Positions 24,776-37,030 of a DNA stretch of 64,000 nt are shown in pieces. Below the pieces are notes generated by a model. It was not told the origin of the DNA. It did no database searches and worked only from the letters and a program-made list of their open reading frames with translations. This DNA comes from Antedon bifida (lineage: Eukaryota > Echinodermata > Crinoidea > Comatulida > Antedonidae), in contig OY727099.1 in the NCBI GenBank assembly GCA_963402885.1, positions 16,077,001 through 16,141,000 of the forward strand, read 5' to 3'. Within the stretch, counting starts at the first letter, position 1; each line of letters begins with the position of its first letter. The translations under genes and the position numbers were made by a program.

Positions 24776-26790
24776 CAACCACAACTGCTTTTCCAGCTAT
24801 AGCAAAAATAGCTGCTATAGCAGTAAGACTTAACCCTTAGACTTCAATAGCACAATAGCATATCAGTAGCAACCACATCTGCTTTTCGAGCTGCTATAGC
24901 GGTGAAACACTTAGCCCTTAGACTTCAACAGCATAATAGCATATCAGTAGCAACCACAACTGCTTTTTGAGCTATAGCAAAAATAGCTGCTATAGCAGTA
25001 AGAATTAATTCTTATACTTCAATAGCACAATAGCATATCAGTAGCAACCCCAACTGCTTTTCCAGCTATAGCAGAAATAGCTGCTATAGCGGTGAAACAC
25101 TTAACCCTTACACTTCAATAGCATAATAGCATATCAGTAGCAACCACAACTGCTTTCCCAGCTATAGCAAAAATAGTTGCTATAGCAGTCAGACTTAACC
25201 CTTAGACATCAATAGCACAATAGCATATCAGTAGCAACCACATCTGCTATTCGAGCTATAGCAGAAATAGCTGCTATAGCAGTGAAACACTTAACCCTTA
25301 GACTTCAATAGCATAATAGCATATCAGTAGCAACCACATCTGCTTTTTGAGCTATAGCAGAAATAGCTGCTATAGCAGTGAAACACTTAACCCTTACACT
25401 TCAATAGCATAATAGCATATCAGTAGCAACCACAACTGCTTTTTCAGCTATAGCAAAAATAGCTGCTATAGCAGTAACACTTAACCCTTAGACTTCAATA
25501 GCATAATAGCAAATCAATAGCAACCATAACTGCTTTTCCAGCTATAGCAAAAATAGCTGCTATAGCAGTAACACTTAACTCTCAGACTTCAATAGCACAA
25601 TAGCATATCAGTAGCAACCACAACTGCTTTTCCTGCTATAGCAGAAATAGCTGCTATAGCGGTGAAACACTTAACCCTTACACTTCAATAGCATAATAGC
25701 GTATCAGTAGCAACCACAACTGCTTTTCCAGCTATAGCAAAAATAGCTGCTATAGCAGTAACACTTAACCCTTAGACTTCAATAGCATAATAGCAAATCA
25801 ATAGCAACCATAACTGCTTTTCCAGCTATAGCAAAAATAGCTGCTATAGCAGTAACACTTAACCCTTGGACTTCAATAGCATAATAGCATATCAGTAGCA
25901 ACCATAACTGCTTTTCCAGCTATAGCAAAAATAGCTGCTATAACAGTTACACTTAACCCTTAGAGTTCAATAGCATAACAGCATATCAGTAGCAACCACA
26001 ACTGCTTTTCGAGCTATAGCAGAAATAGCTGCTATAGCAGTGAAACACTTAACCCTTCAAATTCAATAGCAAACTAGCTTATCAGTAGCAACCACAACTG
26101 CTTTTCCAGCTATAGCAGAAGTAGCTGCTATAGCAGTGAAACACTTAGCCCTTACACTTCAATAGCATAATAGCTTATCAGTAGCAGCCACAATTGCTTT
26201 ACGAGCTATAGCAAAAATAGCTGCTATAGCAGTCACACTTAACTCTCAGACTTCAATAGCACAATAGCATATCAGTAGCAACCACAACTGCTTTTCCAGC
26301 TATAGCAAAAATAGCTGCTATAGCAGTTGCACTTAACCCTTAGACTTCAATAGCACAATAGCATATCAGTAGCAACCACAACTGCTTTTCCTGCTATAGC
26401 AGAAATAGCTGCTATAGCGGTGAAACACTTAACCCTTACACTTCAATAGCATAATAGCAAATCAATAGCAACCATAACTGCTTTTTCAGCTATAGCAAAA
26501 ATAGCTGCTATAGCAGTAACACTTAACCCTTGGACTTCAATAGCATAATAGCATATCAGTAGCAACCACAACTGCTTTTCGAGCTATAGCAAAAATAGCT
26601 GCTATAGCAGTAACACTTAACTCTCAGACTTCAATAGCACAATAGCATATCAGTAGCAACCACAACTGCTTTTCCAGCTATAGCAGAAATAGCTGCTATA
26701 GCAGTGAAACACTTATCCCTTAGAATTCAATAGCACAATAACATATCAGTAGCAACCACAACTGCTTTTCCAGCTATAAGCAGAAATAGC
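24776..26790 (+). repeat. ~95 bp tandem array, about 21 copies
   Basis: The unit is CTTAACCCTTAGACTTCAAT, AGCATAATAGCATATCAGTA, GCAACCACAACTGCTTTTCC, AGCTATAGCAAAAATAGC, TGCTATAGCAGTAACA (94-97 bases). GCTATAGC occurs twice per unit and is itself palindromic, so each unit can form a small hairpin. The unit alternates GTAACA and GTGAAACA endings, giving a partial higher-order pattern. Same orientation as 35170-35750. Confidence 0.92.
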
Positions 26791-26959
26791 AATATTAGCA
26801 TAAATAGCATGGTTAAAGCAACAAATAGCAAAAAAAACCTGTATGCTACAACACAAGTATAAGCTCTGAAAACTCCAAAATAACCAATCCTGCGCTTTAC
26901 TCCATCAAATAGCATAACCATAGATAGCAAGAAAATACTGTAGCTGTGCAAATTGCTAT

Positions 26960-28020
26960 ACTGTACTTGATAAAGCATAAATAGCAAATAAATAGCTGTG
27001 TAATTGCTATACAGTAGAACCTTTGTTTTACGTACCCGTTCCCTTGATTTTACGTACGCTTAAAATGACCGATGACGTCATCATTTTCTTACATTGAGGG
27101 CGCAATTTAACAACAACAAAGCACAAACCCATGGCTGTGTGAGGAACTCATGTGCATTCCCCTACAACATACAGCGACTGTTTTTATTGATAGAAAATAC
27201 AACATTGATATTTTATTTATAACACTTTATTTAGACTAAATCGCACAGCCTGTATATACTGTACTTTTCTAGGCCTCACATCTTGCTAGGCCTGCTAGCC
27301 TGGCCTAGATTGGTCTAGCCTAGGCCTAGGAAGGGCCTAGCTAATCTAGTGACCACCTGCATGCTGTAGGCAAACACGGCAGCCTTTTTTTTAGCTACGA
27401 TCTACGTATTTGGGGGTCAATTTAAGGTCAACCTTGATTTTACGAATCCCTTGTTTTACGTACACCTTTCGGTCCATGGTAAAATGGAGGTTCTACTGTA
27501 CTTCATATAGCAAAAATAGCAAATAAATAGCTGTGTACAGTAATTGCTATACTTGATATAGCCATAAATAGGAAATAAATAGCTGTGAAATTGCTGTACT
27601 TGATAAAGCCAATAAATAGTAAATAAATAGCTGTGTAATTGCTGTACTTGATATAGCCATAAATAGCAAATAAATAGCTGTGTAATTGCTGTACTTGTTA
27701 TAGCCATAAATAGTAAACAAAGAGCTGTGTAATTGCTATACTTTATATAGCCATAAATAGTAAATAAATAGCTGTGTAATATACTTGATATAGCCATAAA
27801 TAGCAAACACATAGCTATGCAATTGCTATACTTGCTAATAGCCATAAATAGCAAACAAATAGCTGTGTAATTACTACACTTGATATAGCCTTAAATAGCT
27901 GTATAATTGCTATATACTTGATATAGCCATAAATAGCAAAAAAAAAGTTGTGCAATTGCTATTCGTCATAGCCATAAATAGCAAACAAATATGTAGCTGT
28001 GCAATTGCTTTTCACCAGCT
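26960..28020 (+). repeat. AATAGC-type tandem array of copy 2
   Basis: Units of roughly 48-60 bases such as AAATAGCTGTGTAATTGCTA followed by TACTTGATATAGCCATAAAT, related to the 56 bp array at 14500-15440. It is split by a pogo-like MITE at 27012-27498. Confidence 0.85.
27012..27498. mobile_element. 487 bp pogo/Tigger-like MITE with TA duplication
   Basis: Ends CAGTAGAACCTTTGTTTTAC and GTAAAATGGAGGTTCTACTG are inverted repeats, flanked by TA (27010-27011 and 27499-27500). The CAGTAGAACC start is characteristic of pogo/Tigger termini. Removing it with one TA restores the array text ATTGCTATACTT, which confirms insertion. No transposase. It carries a dense TAGGCCTAG cluster at 27270-27345. Confidence 0.85.
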
Positions 28021-28281
28021 ATAACAATAGCTGGAATAGCTGTTATACTACTATCCTACTGTGACACATTGGTCACTTGCCTGAAACCTTAGCTATAACT
28101 GCTATAGTAGCTATATTTCAACTATACCATACCATGTCTGAATGTAGTCACAGTTATAAAGCCAAATAATATAACAATTACACAATACTACTATTACTAA
28201 CTATAAAATTAGATACACCAAATACACATTGATTGAATACACTTAAACTGTGTATACTTAAAGTTGACACAGTGGAGGTTA

Positions 28282-29450
28282 TTTAAATGGTTAGGTTCAG
28301 TTAATAGTTGAGATTATTTAGAGGGTTAGGTTCAGTTAATAGTTGAGATTATTTAGAGGGTTAGGTTCAGTTCATAGTTGAGATTATTAAGAGGGAGATT
28401 CAGTTGATAGTTAAGATTATTTAGAGGGTTAGGTTTAGTTGACAGTTGTTTTTAGGGTATACATGTTAGGCCATCTACATGAAGGTGGTTATATCTTGGC
28501 CGTTTACATCTGGAGTGATTTTTTTGTTAAGGCTATACACGTCATGCGTTTTACATTAGGGTGGATAGGACTTGGCGGTATACATCTGGAGTGATGTTTT
28601 TATTAGGGTATACACGTTAGGCGATCTACATGAAGGTGGTTATATCTTGGCGGTTTACATCTGGAGTGATGTTTTTTTAAGGCTATACACGCCAGGCGTA
28701 TGGATGCATATGAGATTATTTAGAGTGTTAGTTTTATTTAGAGGGTTCGGTTTATTTAGAGGATTAAGTTCAGTTGATAGTTGAGATTATTTAGAGGGTT
28801 AGTTTATTTGATAGTTTAGGTTATTTAGAGGGTTAGCTTTTTAGTGATGTGGATTACATCTTGAGTGATGTTTAATTTGAGTGACGTTTTTTAGGGTATT
28901 ATACATGTTATACATAGATACACTGCACATTGAATACACTTAAACTGTGTATACTTAAAGGGTTCATAGTTGAGATTATTTAGAGGGTTAGGTTCAGTTG
29001 ATATTTGAGATTACTTAGAGGGTTAAGTTCAGTTGATAGTTAAGATTCTTTAGAGGGTTAGGTTCAGTTGATAGTTGAGATTATTTAGAGGGTTAGGTTC
29101 AGTTGATAGTTAAGATTATTTAGAGGGTTAGGTTCAGTTGATAGTTGAGATTATTTAGAGGGTTAGGTTCAGTTGATAGTTGAGATTATTTAGAGGGTTA
29201 GGTTCAGTTGACAGTTGAGATTATTTAGAGGGTTAGGTTCAGTTGATAGTTGGGATTATTTAGAGGGTTAGGTTTAGTTGATAGTTGAGATTATTTAGAG
29301 GGTTAGGTTTAGTTGATAGTTGAGATTATTTAGAGGGTTAGGTTTAGCCGACAGTTCAAACATTATTAAAAGGGGTGATTCAGTTGATACTTGAGATTAT
29401 TTAGAGGGTTATAGGTTCAGTTCATAGTTGAGATTATTTAGAGGGTTAGT
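28282..29450 (+). repeat. 35 bp minisatellite with a few 75 bp units
   Basis: The unit is GATTATTTAGAGGGTTAGG then TTCAGTTGATAGTTGA (35 bases), in about 30 positions. Three or four 75 bp-type units sit inside at 28445-28700, and a short non-repeat stretch with AAACTGTGTATACTTAAAG at 28940. The reverse complement forms the array at 33690-34490. GAGGGTTAGG looks telomere-like by chance only. Confidence 0.9.
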
Positions 29451-29774
29451 CCGTTTTTTGGGGTAATACATGTTAGCCGTTTTATATGAAGGTGGTCATA
29501 TCTTGCTAGTATAAAGTTATCTTTTTTTATAGTAATGGAAATATAGTGGACAGTTTTGGGCTTAATTAGAATTTCTTTTAAAATATTATAATAAGGGATG
29601 TGTAATTTGAATTTATGTGTATCTGATTGAGTTAGTCTATTGCCATTATTAGTTAAGAATAACATAATGCCATTGAATGAAAGTACATCACTTCTTAAGC
29701 TAGTCACCTATTTTTCCAATAATAGTTATTTTATACCCATAATAGTTTGGCCAGGAACATTAATATTCTTCATA

Positions 29775-32700
29775 GTACAGGCTATATATGGTTTGACCTT
29801 GAAAAAATTCTAATAAAAGGTCTTTTGGTATTTTCTTGTAGCTTTAGGTGTCAATAATTACCAAAAAATTTTGCAGCCTTCTAGTTGCTGTGTTAGTGAG
29901 ATATTGAGGGTCAAAGGTCAGTGACCTTTTTGTGGCATTTGATGGCTCATAACTCCTCAACTCCTGGGTTTAAAAAGACAAATGTGGTTTCTATATCTAT
30001 GTTTTGGTTGGTCAAACAACAAAATAAAGTTTTTGCAAATTTCGGGTTACTTGTGCCATTGGTCAGATAGTCGGGTCAAAGGTCATTGACCTTTATTCAT
30101 TAATAACTACTGCTAGTGTAGGACCTGAGTAAGATTTGTATGCATTCAATTTAGGAGAGAATATCTCAACTGTTATAGGATAATTTGACCCCAAGGAACA
30201 ACATGGGGTATGTGTCAAATTCGTTATCTGGGGCGAACATGCCCAAAATCAGGGTCAAGGATTAGAAATGTGTGGTTCTTATATCTCGACAACCACTTGT
30301 CATACAGATTTGCTTTTGGTGTTAAATTGTTCAGAATATACATATTTATATTCGGTCTAACACAACTTTTACCCAAAAAAATGACCGGAAATGCTTTTAC
30401 TGACCTTTGACCAAAAAACACATTTTCGATTTAAATTATTATTTAAAATGTCAATGGACACACTGTATGGTATCAAATGAAAGCATATACAATATGCTAC
30501 CCATTGCTACCCAATTTGTATTGAACATTTTTTAATTAGGAATCTAATCTTATGGAAAATGTGCCTAATTTGATTACTTTTATACAAAAAATGAATATTT
30601 AGTAGCGTAATTGTTGTGCTTATTTATATAATGTTAAATAATTTTAAATAAGTGTTTGGAAGAACTATTTGGTATCAAATAAAAGCCCATACAATATTCT
30701 AGCTATTGCTATCCAATAAATAAAGTAAGTAAGTAAGTAATAAAAATCTGTAATTATGATGCTACTTTGGTGAAAAATGTGCATATTTTATTGCTTTTTG
30801 ACAAAAATGGGTATACATTACCTGATAATTTATTTTGGTTTATTTATGATATTAAATAATTCAAATGTTTGAAAAGACATATTTGGTATCAAAGGAAAGC
30901 ACATACAATATGCTATCCATAGCTACCTAACTTGTATTTAATTATGAGATGTTATTTTTGGAAAATATGCATATATTTTATTAAACTTAGACAAAAATGA
31001 GTATAAATTAATGTAAGTTTATTTTGGGTGAAATAATTCTATCGTTGTAATGAAATATTTGGTATAAAAAAGAAAAGACTTAGTTGTAGTTTATTAAGTT
31101 CTTTATTTGGTAGACCAAACAAAATGGCATTGCAGTAGTCTAACCGTGATGTTATTAGTGCATGGACAAGTTTAATAAGCGAGGAGTGGGTTAAGGATTT
31201 GCGAATTGATCTTATGTTACGAAGGTGGTAGGTATCAGATTTACTAATGTTGTTGATATGTCTGGACATAATCATTGCTGAGTTAAATACAACTCCGATA
31301 TATCTAACCTCCAACGATGATGTGATTGATGTTTCTAGCAATGGCCAATTTCTTATAAGTGTTTAGAATGAAGAAATAAGATTTCTGTTTTACCAGGGTT
31401 AAAAAGAGCATGTTTTTAGTTAGCCAATCCTGAACATCAACAACACAAGCTTCGATAACCGACTTCGCCTCATTAAACTCTGCTGAATTAAAGCTGATGT
31501 ACAGTTGTGTATCATCTGCGTACACATGATATTGGACACAATGTCTCTTAATGATATCACTCATGGGCGAGATGTAAACTAAAAACAATACTGGACTCAG
31601 TATTGATCCTTGAGGAACACCGCATTTCAGGTCGATAGAGGTGGATTTGATATTACCAATCTGGACCTGCTGCTTCCTAGAAGACAAATATGACTTGAAC
31701 TAATTTAGAGCAGATCCACGGATACCAATAGACAAGAGTCTTGCAATAATAATGGAATAGTCCATGGTATCAGAAGCTGCCGACAGGTTGAGGTACACAG
31801 AAAAAAGACAATTACCTTTATCCAGAGCTAAAATAATATCATTATGCACCTTGAGAATGGCTGACTCTGTACTGTGGTGCTTTCTATATGCTGATTGAAG
31901 AGGGTAGAACAGAATATTGTCGTCAAGAAAATGTATGAGATCTAAAGCAACGCATTTCTCAAGTATGCAAGTATGATCCAGTGAAGGCTTCATTAAAATA
32001 AGTGTAACTAGACCCAACTTCAAATCATCAGGAAAGGTCGTACCAGTTGATAAAGATAAATTAATAATAATTCTAAATACTGAAGTCAATTATGCACATT
32101 TTCCATAAAGTTATATTCCTAATTAAAAATTTTCAATACAAGTTGGGTAGCAATGGGTAGCATATTGTATATGCTTTCATTTTATACCATACAGTGTGTC
32201 CATTGACATTTTAAAGAATAATTTAACCCGAAAATGTGTTTTTTTGGTCATTTTTTGGTCAAAGGTCAGTAAAAGCATTTCCGGTCATTTTTTGGGGTAA
32301 AAGTTGTGTTAGACTGAATATAAATATGTATATTCTGAACAATTTGACACCAAAAGCAAATCTGTATGACAAGTGGTTGTCGAGATATAAGAACCACACA
32401 TTTCTAACCTTCGACCCCGATTTTGGGCATGTTCGCCCCAGATAACGAATTTGGCACATATCCCATGTTGTTCCTTGGGGTCTAATTATCCTATAACAGT
32501 TGAGATATTCTCTCCTAATTTGAATGCATACACATCTTACCAAGGTCCTAGACTAGCAGTAGTTATTAATGAATAAAGGTAAATGACCTTTGACCCGACT
32601 ATCTGACCAATGGCACAAGTAACCCGAAATTTGCAAAAACTTTATTTTGTTGTTTGACCACTAAAACATAGATGTAGACACCACATTTGTCTTTTTAAAC

Positions 32701-32910
32701 CCAGGAGTTGAGGAGTTATGAGCCATCAAATGCCACAAAAAGGTCACTGACCTTTGACCCTCAATATGTCACTAACGCAGCAACTACAAGGCTGCAAACA
32801 TTTTTTGGTATTTATTCACACCTAAAGCTACAAGAAAATACCAAAAGACATTTTATTAGAATTTTTTCAAGGTTGCATAGGATAAATGTCACATATAGCC
32901 TGTACTATCA
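29775..32910. repeat. 3.1 kb inverted repeat with ~0.8 kb arms
   Basis: Left arm about 29775-30570 (AGGCTATATATGGTTTGACC ... ATGGAAAATGTGCC) returns in reverse complement at about 32090-32910, with high identity throughout (for example CACAAAAAGGTCACTGACC vs GGTCAGTGACCTTTTTGTGG). The centre, 30570-31050, continues with ~200 bp tandem repeats (TTTGGTATCAAA..AAAGC at about 30470, 30670, 30885, 31055), then a LINE fragment. The class is unknown; the arms contain the dispersed monomer (30240-30440, 32230-32430). Confidence 0.82.
31039..32089 (-). pseudogene. Non-LTR retrotransposon (CR1/L2-like) reverse transcriptase fragment
   Basis: Three minus-strand open segments in different frames read in order through a LINE reverse transcriptase. 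31700-32089 has QSAYRKHHSTESAILKVHND then LNLSAASDT, where family members have LDLSAAFDT, so the motif A aspartate is Asn and the Phe is Ser. 31304-31687 has LKCGVPQGSILSPVLFLVYI and the catalytic YADDTQLY. 31039-31341 has RSIRKSLTHSS, HALITSRLDYCNAILFGLP and ends near NKELNKL, the thumb region. An in-frame stop lies before 31687, and there is a frame change near 31320-31370. Endonuclease and 5' parts are missing. It is a dead copy in the loop of the inverted repeat. CR1/L2 placement is from family resemblance. Confidence 0.88.
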
Positions 32911-33689
32911 TGTAAACTGGTGATTTACAAAACATCACCTAGTTTTAAGTACAGATTGATATGAAATTAACATGAAGACATTGCAGACAGTATAACTTTC
33001 TTAGATATCATTTAAATAGGTAGTTATTATTGTTCCACAAAGGAAGTGAATGATTTGATTTGATTTGATTTGGAACAACAAATATGAGCATAACATTATG
33101 TACGATGACCACAATTATCTTAATACCAAAATTAACCTATTCGAAAAAAAACATGCATTCCAAATTCCAAAAAAGGCAAAATAACCTGGAATAGATAGAA
33201 TGTTCCTAGAGTATTTCATAAATAATTTTTGACAATCTAAAACTCTTGTTCAATGCAATATTTCATTTCAAGTGGTAACCTGTATTATAAAAACCTTCAG
33301 ATGGAAGTTGTTAAAATCGCATACAGACTTTGGAGTATGGATACATCTGGTACGATCAAAAAGTTGAAAATAATACAAGTTTGTTAAGGATTTTAAAATT
33401 ACACTTCGTGATTTAGAAAAACAAAAATATGTTGAGCAGTTTCAAATCCATTGAAAATTAAAGTATTTAAAGTTATTTAAATCAAAGATTGTAATTTCAG
33501 TTTAATCAAAGATAAAGTTCATTTCATGTTACTTTGCCCTTTTTTTTTAGAAATGTCAGAACTAATTATATTCCTAAATTTTATTGTACATTTCCTAATA
33601 AAGTTAAGCTCAAACTATTAATGATTAATAACAATATTATATAAAGGTCGTAAACTTAATTTTTTAGCTCTCGAAATACAATATTATAA
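32911..33689. other. Intron 2 DNA with a (TTTGA) microsatellite
   Basis: Positions 33053-33073 are a TGATTTGATTTGATTTGG run of the kind seen at LINE 3' tails. There is no coding and no clear element ends. Confidence 0.5.
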
Positions 33690-34490
33690 ACTGAACCTAA
33701 CTCTCTAAATAATCTCAACTATCAACTGAACCTAACCCTCTAAATAATATCATGTATGAACTGAACCTCAGCCTCTAAATAATCTCAAGAATCAACTGAA
33801 TCACCCCTTTTAATAATTTTTGAACTGTCAACTGAACCTAACCCTCTAAATAATCTCAACTATCAACTAAACCAAACCCTCTAAATAACCTCAGCTATGA
33901 ACTGAACCTAACTCTCTAAATAATCTTATCTATGAACTGAAACTAAGCCTCTAAATAATCTCAAGTATCAACTGAATCACCCCTTTAAATAATTTTTGAA
34001 CTGTCAACTAAACCTAACCCTCTAAATAATGTCAATTATCAACTAAACCAAACTCTCTAAATAACCTCAGCTATGAACTGAACCTAACCCTCTAAATAAT
34101 CTCAACTATGAACTGAACCTAACCCTCTAAATAATCTCAACTATGAACCGAACCTAACCCTCTCAATAATCTTAATTATGAACTGAACCTAACCATCTAA
34201 ATAATCTCAACTATGAACTGAACCTAACCCTCTAAATAATCTTAACTATCAACTGAACCTAACCCTCTAAATAATCTCAACTATCAACTGACCTCCCTCT
34301 AAATAATCTCAAGTATCAACTGAATCACCCCTTTTCATAATTTGTCAAAGTATCAACTAAACTTAACCCCCTAAATAATCTCAACTATCAACTGAACCTT
34401 ACCCTCTTAATAATCTCTGATCTATCAACTGAACCAAACCTAACCTCAGCTATGAACTGAACCTAACCATTTAAATAATCTCAACTGTGT
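33690..34490 (-). repeat. 35 bp minisatellite, complementary orientation
   Basis: About 23 units of AACTATCAACTGAACCTAAC and CCTCTAAATAATCTC, the reverse complement of the 28282-29450 array. The two can pair in one transcript. It is followed by ACTGTGTCAACTAAATC, mirroring the edge of the first array (GTTGACACAGTGG at 28263). Confidence 0.9.
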
Positions 34491-35169
34491 CAACTAAATC
34501 TAACCCTTTATTAGTATACACAGTTTAAGTGTATTCAATGGGTTAACCACCCTCATGCAAAACGCCTGGCGTGTATAGCCTAAAAAAAACATCACTCTAG
34601 ATGTATATTCAGAAAATTCTTTTAATGAGAGTTATTTATATTGGAATGTTTCATTATCTATGCTATTATTGAAAACAAGGAACAAGTGAATTGTCCTTAA
34701 TTAAATGCAATCTTATTTCGATGCCATGTCAATACTACTTAATTAATTTTTAAGTTTCCATTTCCTGATCATTGCTATTTGCGCATCACTTATAAACAAC
34801 CTTATATTATTTGTTGTTTCTCATCCGTTTAATGAATAAATGAAGTTACAACCTGGAGGAAATGGGTCTGTAGCTTCATGCCACCCTCTTTATACAATTC
34901 AATGCCTCCAAGGTCAGGATAAGTTGATTATTACACCCATCTGTACCAGGGTAAAATTGGAAACTGAGCATGCTCAAACACTCATCCCACCCTCATCTCT
35001 TACATCCAGGCTTCAAAAATACATAAAAAATAACTGCACATACATTCAGTGTCATCAACCAACTGTGTATGATTCAAGATGAATTCCACCTCACGATCTA
35101 AACAAAATAACAAGGTACTGGATTCAGCTGCTTTTCAGAATTGCATGCTGCATACAATATTCCTACTGA

Positions 35170-35750
35170 ATGGGAAATAGCAGCTATAGCAGTAACACTT
35201 AACCCTTAGACAGTAGCAACCACAACTGCTTTCCGAGCTATAGCAGAAATAGCAGTAACACCTAAGCATAGAATTCAATTGTATAATAGCATATCAGTAG
35301 CAACCACAACTACTTTCTAAGCTGTAGCAGAAATAGCAGCTATAGCAGTAACACTTAACCCTTAGACTTCAATACCACAGTAGCATATCAGTAGCAACCA
35401 CAATAGCTTTCTAAGCTATAGCAGAAATAGCAGTAACACCTAAGCATAGAATTCAATTGCATAATACAGTAGCATATCAGTAGCGACCACAACTGCTTTT
35501 TAAGCTATAGCAGAAATAGCTACTATAGCAGTAACACTTCACCTTTAGACTTCAATAGCATAATAGCATATCAGTAGCAACCACAACTACTTTCTAAAGC
35601 TATAGCAGAAATAGCAGCTATAGCAGTAACACTTAACCCTTATACTTCAATAGAATAATAGCATATCAATAGCGACCGCAACTGCTTTCCGAGCTATAGC
35701 AGAAATAGCAGCTATAGCAGTCCCTTACACTTGATAGCATAATAACAGTC
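35170..35750 (+). repeat. ~95 bp-type tandem array, copy 2
   Basis: Six or so diverged units with GCATATCAGTAGCAACCACA, CAGAAATAGCAGCTATAGC and AGTAACACTTAACCC, in the same orientation as 24776-26790. Some units are shortened (CCTAAGCATAGAATTCAATT variants). Confidence 0.85.
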
Positions 35751-36419
35751 CCACTGTCTATTTGACCAATAATGGCACAACTAGCATTAACTAGCATGAT
35801 CATAGCAACAAAATAGCCACAAAATCATTCTGTATGTCTTAACACAGAAAAAAACAGATACAAACCCAAAACAGCTAATCCTGCGCTTTACTCGACTTTG
35901 GTGGAAAAGTATATGTTTTGAAGGTCAAGAAGTCTAAATACAGTATTTTAAAGTTCGCCTAATGGCTGCCATAACATTTACAACAGATTTGTCCTCATAC
36001 CTCAGCTTCTACATTATTTAAGGAAATGATTTTAGTGGCAAAGTGTATGTTTTGAGGGTCAAGAAATTTAAATACAACTTTTTGAAGTTCACACAATGAC
36101 CACCATTTTGATTGTCAAAATGGCCACCATAAGCTAATTTATGAGCTACTATGATTATGATTTTGCTAAGCCTTTGTTTTGAAGGTTACAGAATAAAAAC
36201 AAATTCAGCATTTGAAATACAGTTGGAAAGTGATGATGAGAATAAGTCAATATGTTGGTGATAAATATAGTATAGTATAGTGAAGTCTGTTAGGGCTGAA
36301 ATAAGGGTGTTTTGTTCAGTTTCTTCCAAAAGCACCAAATTTGGTATACAGGTTGCCCACCATCTACAAATTAAATTTTTGATGGGCGCCAAGCAAAATG
36401 ACACGACATGACATTTACA

Positions 36420-37030
36420 TACTTTAAAATGGCGGACATTTTCGCTTAAACACTCTATATCTCTGAAACTACTGGTTATAGAGTTGATTTTTAGCTCAAA
36501 ATGTTCAGAACATAAACATTCCTATTCACTCTAATGACATTTTTTGAAAAAAATGACCCGAAGTACCAGTTTTAACCTTTGACCCATATCTCCAGTAAAT
36601 AGTTATCACAGACAGTTTATTTTGGTGTCAAATTGTTCAAATTATATATGTTACTATTTAGTTTAATGAAAAATGTCATCCAAAAATGCCTGGAAGTACG
36701 CAGTTTTGCCTTAGACCTTTATGGTACAATTGCCAACTGCATTTAAAGGTTAATATATTTTGATAATGATATCCATAAAAGAGTTAATTTAGGTGTCAAA
36801 ATGTTCAGAACATAAACATTTCTATTTACTATAATGAAGTTTTTTCTTAAATAATGACTAGAAATACCATATTTGACCTTTGACCTGTTTTTTTTTCAGG
36901 AAAATTGCCACCATTGGAGTGTGGAAAGTTCATCATGACAAATTGTTCAGAATATATATGTTTCTATTCTGTTTAATACAAGATTTTTTAAAAAAATTTC
37001 AGGAAGTACAGTTATTGACCTGTAATGTAT
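36420..37030. repeat. Run of degenerate ~150-200 bp monomers
   Basis: Repeated phrases in fixed order: ATATCTC..AAC, TTTTGGTGTCAAA, TGTTCAGAA, TATTCACTCTAATGA, AAAAATGACC, TTTGACCTTTGACC. About four copies, each diverged. The same order is found at 3699-4110, 6745-7330, 30240-30440 and 32230-32430. Non-coding. Confidence 0.65.

Larger units (their letters stand above)
14427..26895 (+). mobile_element. Composite satellite-bearing element, copy 1
   Basis: It begins GGCGCAGGATTGGTCATAGC (with a second copy of this start at 14483) and ends ACCAATCCTGCGC at 26895, an inverted terminal match. Modules in order: 56 bp array (14500-15440); block with CACATTGGTCACTTGCCTGAAACC (about 15530-15570) and AAACTGTGTATACTTAAAG; 75 bp array (15818-18955); A-rich DNA; complementary 35 bp units (19680-19900); block GAGCAAGGAACAAGTG; an inserted tandem run of ~1.5 kb units (20068-24283); block TTCATGCCACCATCC (24440-24540); 95 bp array (24776-26790). 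The same module order recurs in 26884-35890. I infer a mobile element; no transposase is seen. Confidence 0.55.
26884..35890 (+). mobile_element. Composite satellite-bearing element, copy 2
   Basis: It follows copy 1 directly, with CCAATCCTGCGCTTTACTC at the junction, and ends TAATCCTGCGCTTTACTCG at 35877-35895. Module order: AATAGC array (26960-28020), the CACATTGGTCACTTGCC block (28058), AAACTGTGTATACTTAAAG (28243), 35 bp array with a few 75 bp units (28282-29450), an insertion-rich centre (29460-33690), the complementary 35 bp array (33690-34490), CTTTATTAGTATACACAG (34506), one reversed 75 bp unit (34549), the TTCATGCCACCCTC block (34874), and the 95 bp-type array (35170-35750). So the middle is an inverted arrangement. 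Mobility is inferred. Confidence 0.55.

Noticed and set aside
28282-29450. Interstitial telomere repeat suggested by GAGGGTTAGG
   Set aside because: The period is 35 bases, with only one TTAGG-like word per unit; it is not (TTAGGG)n.
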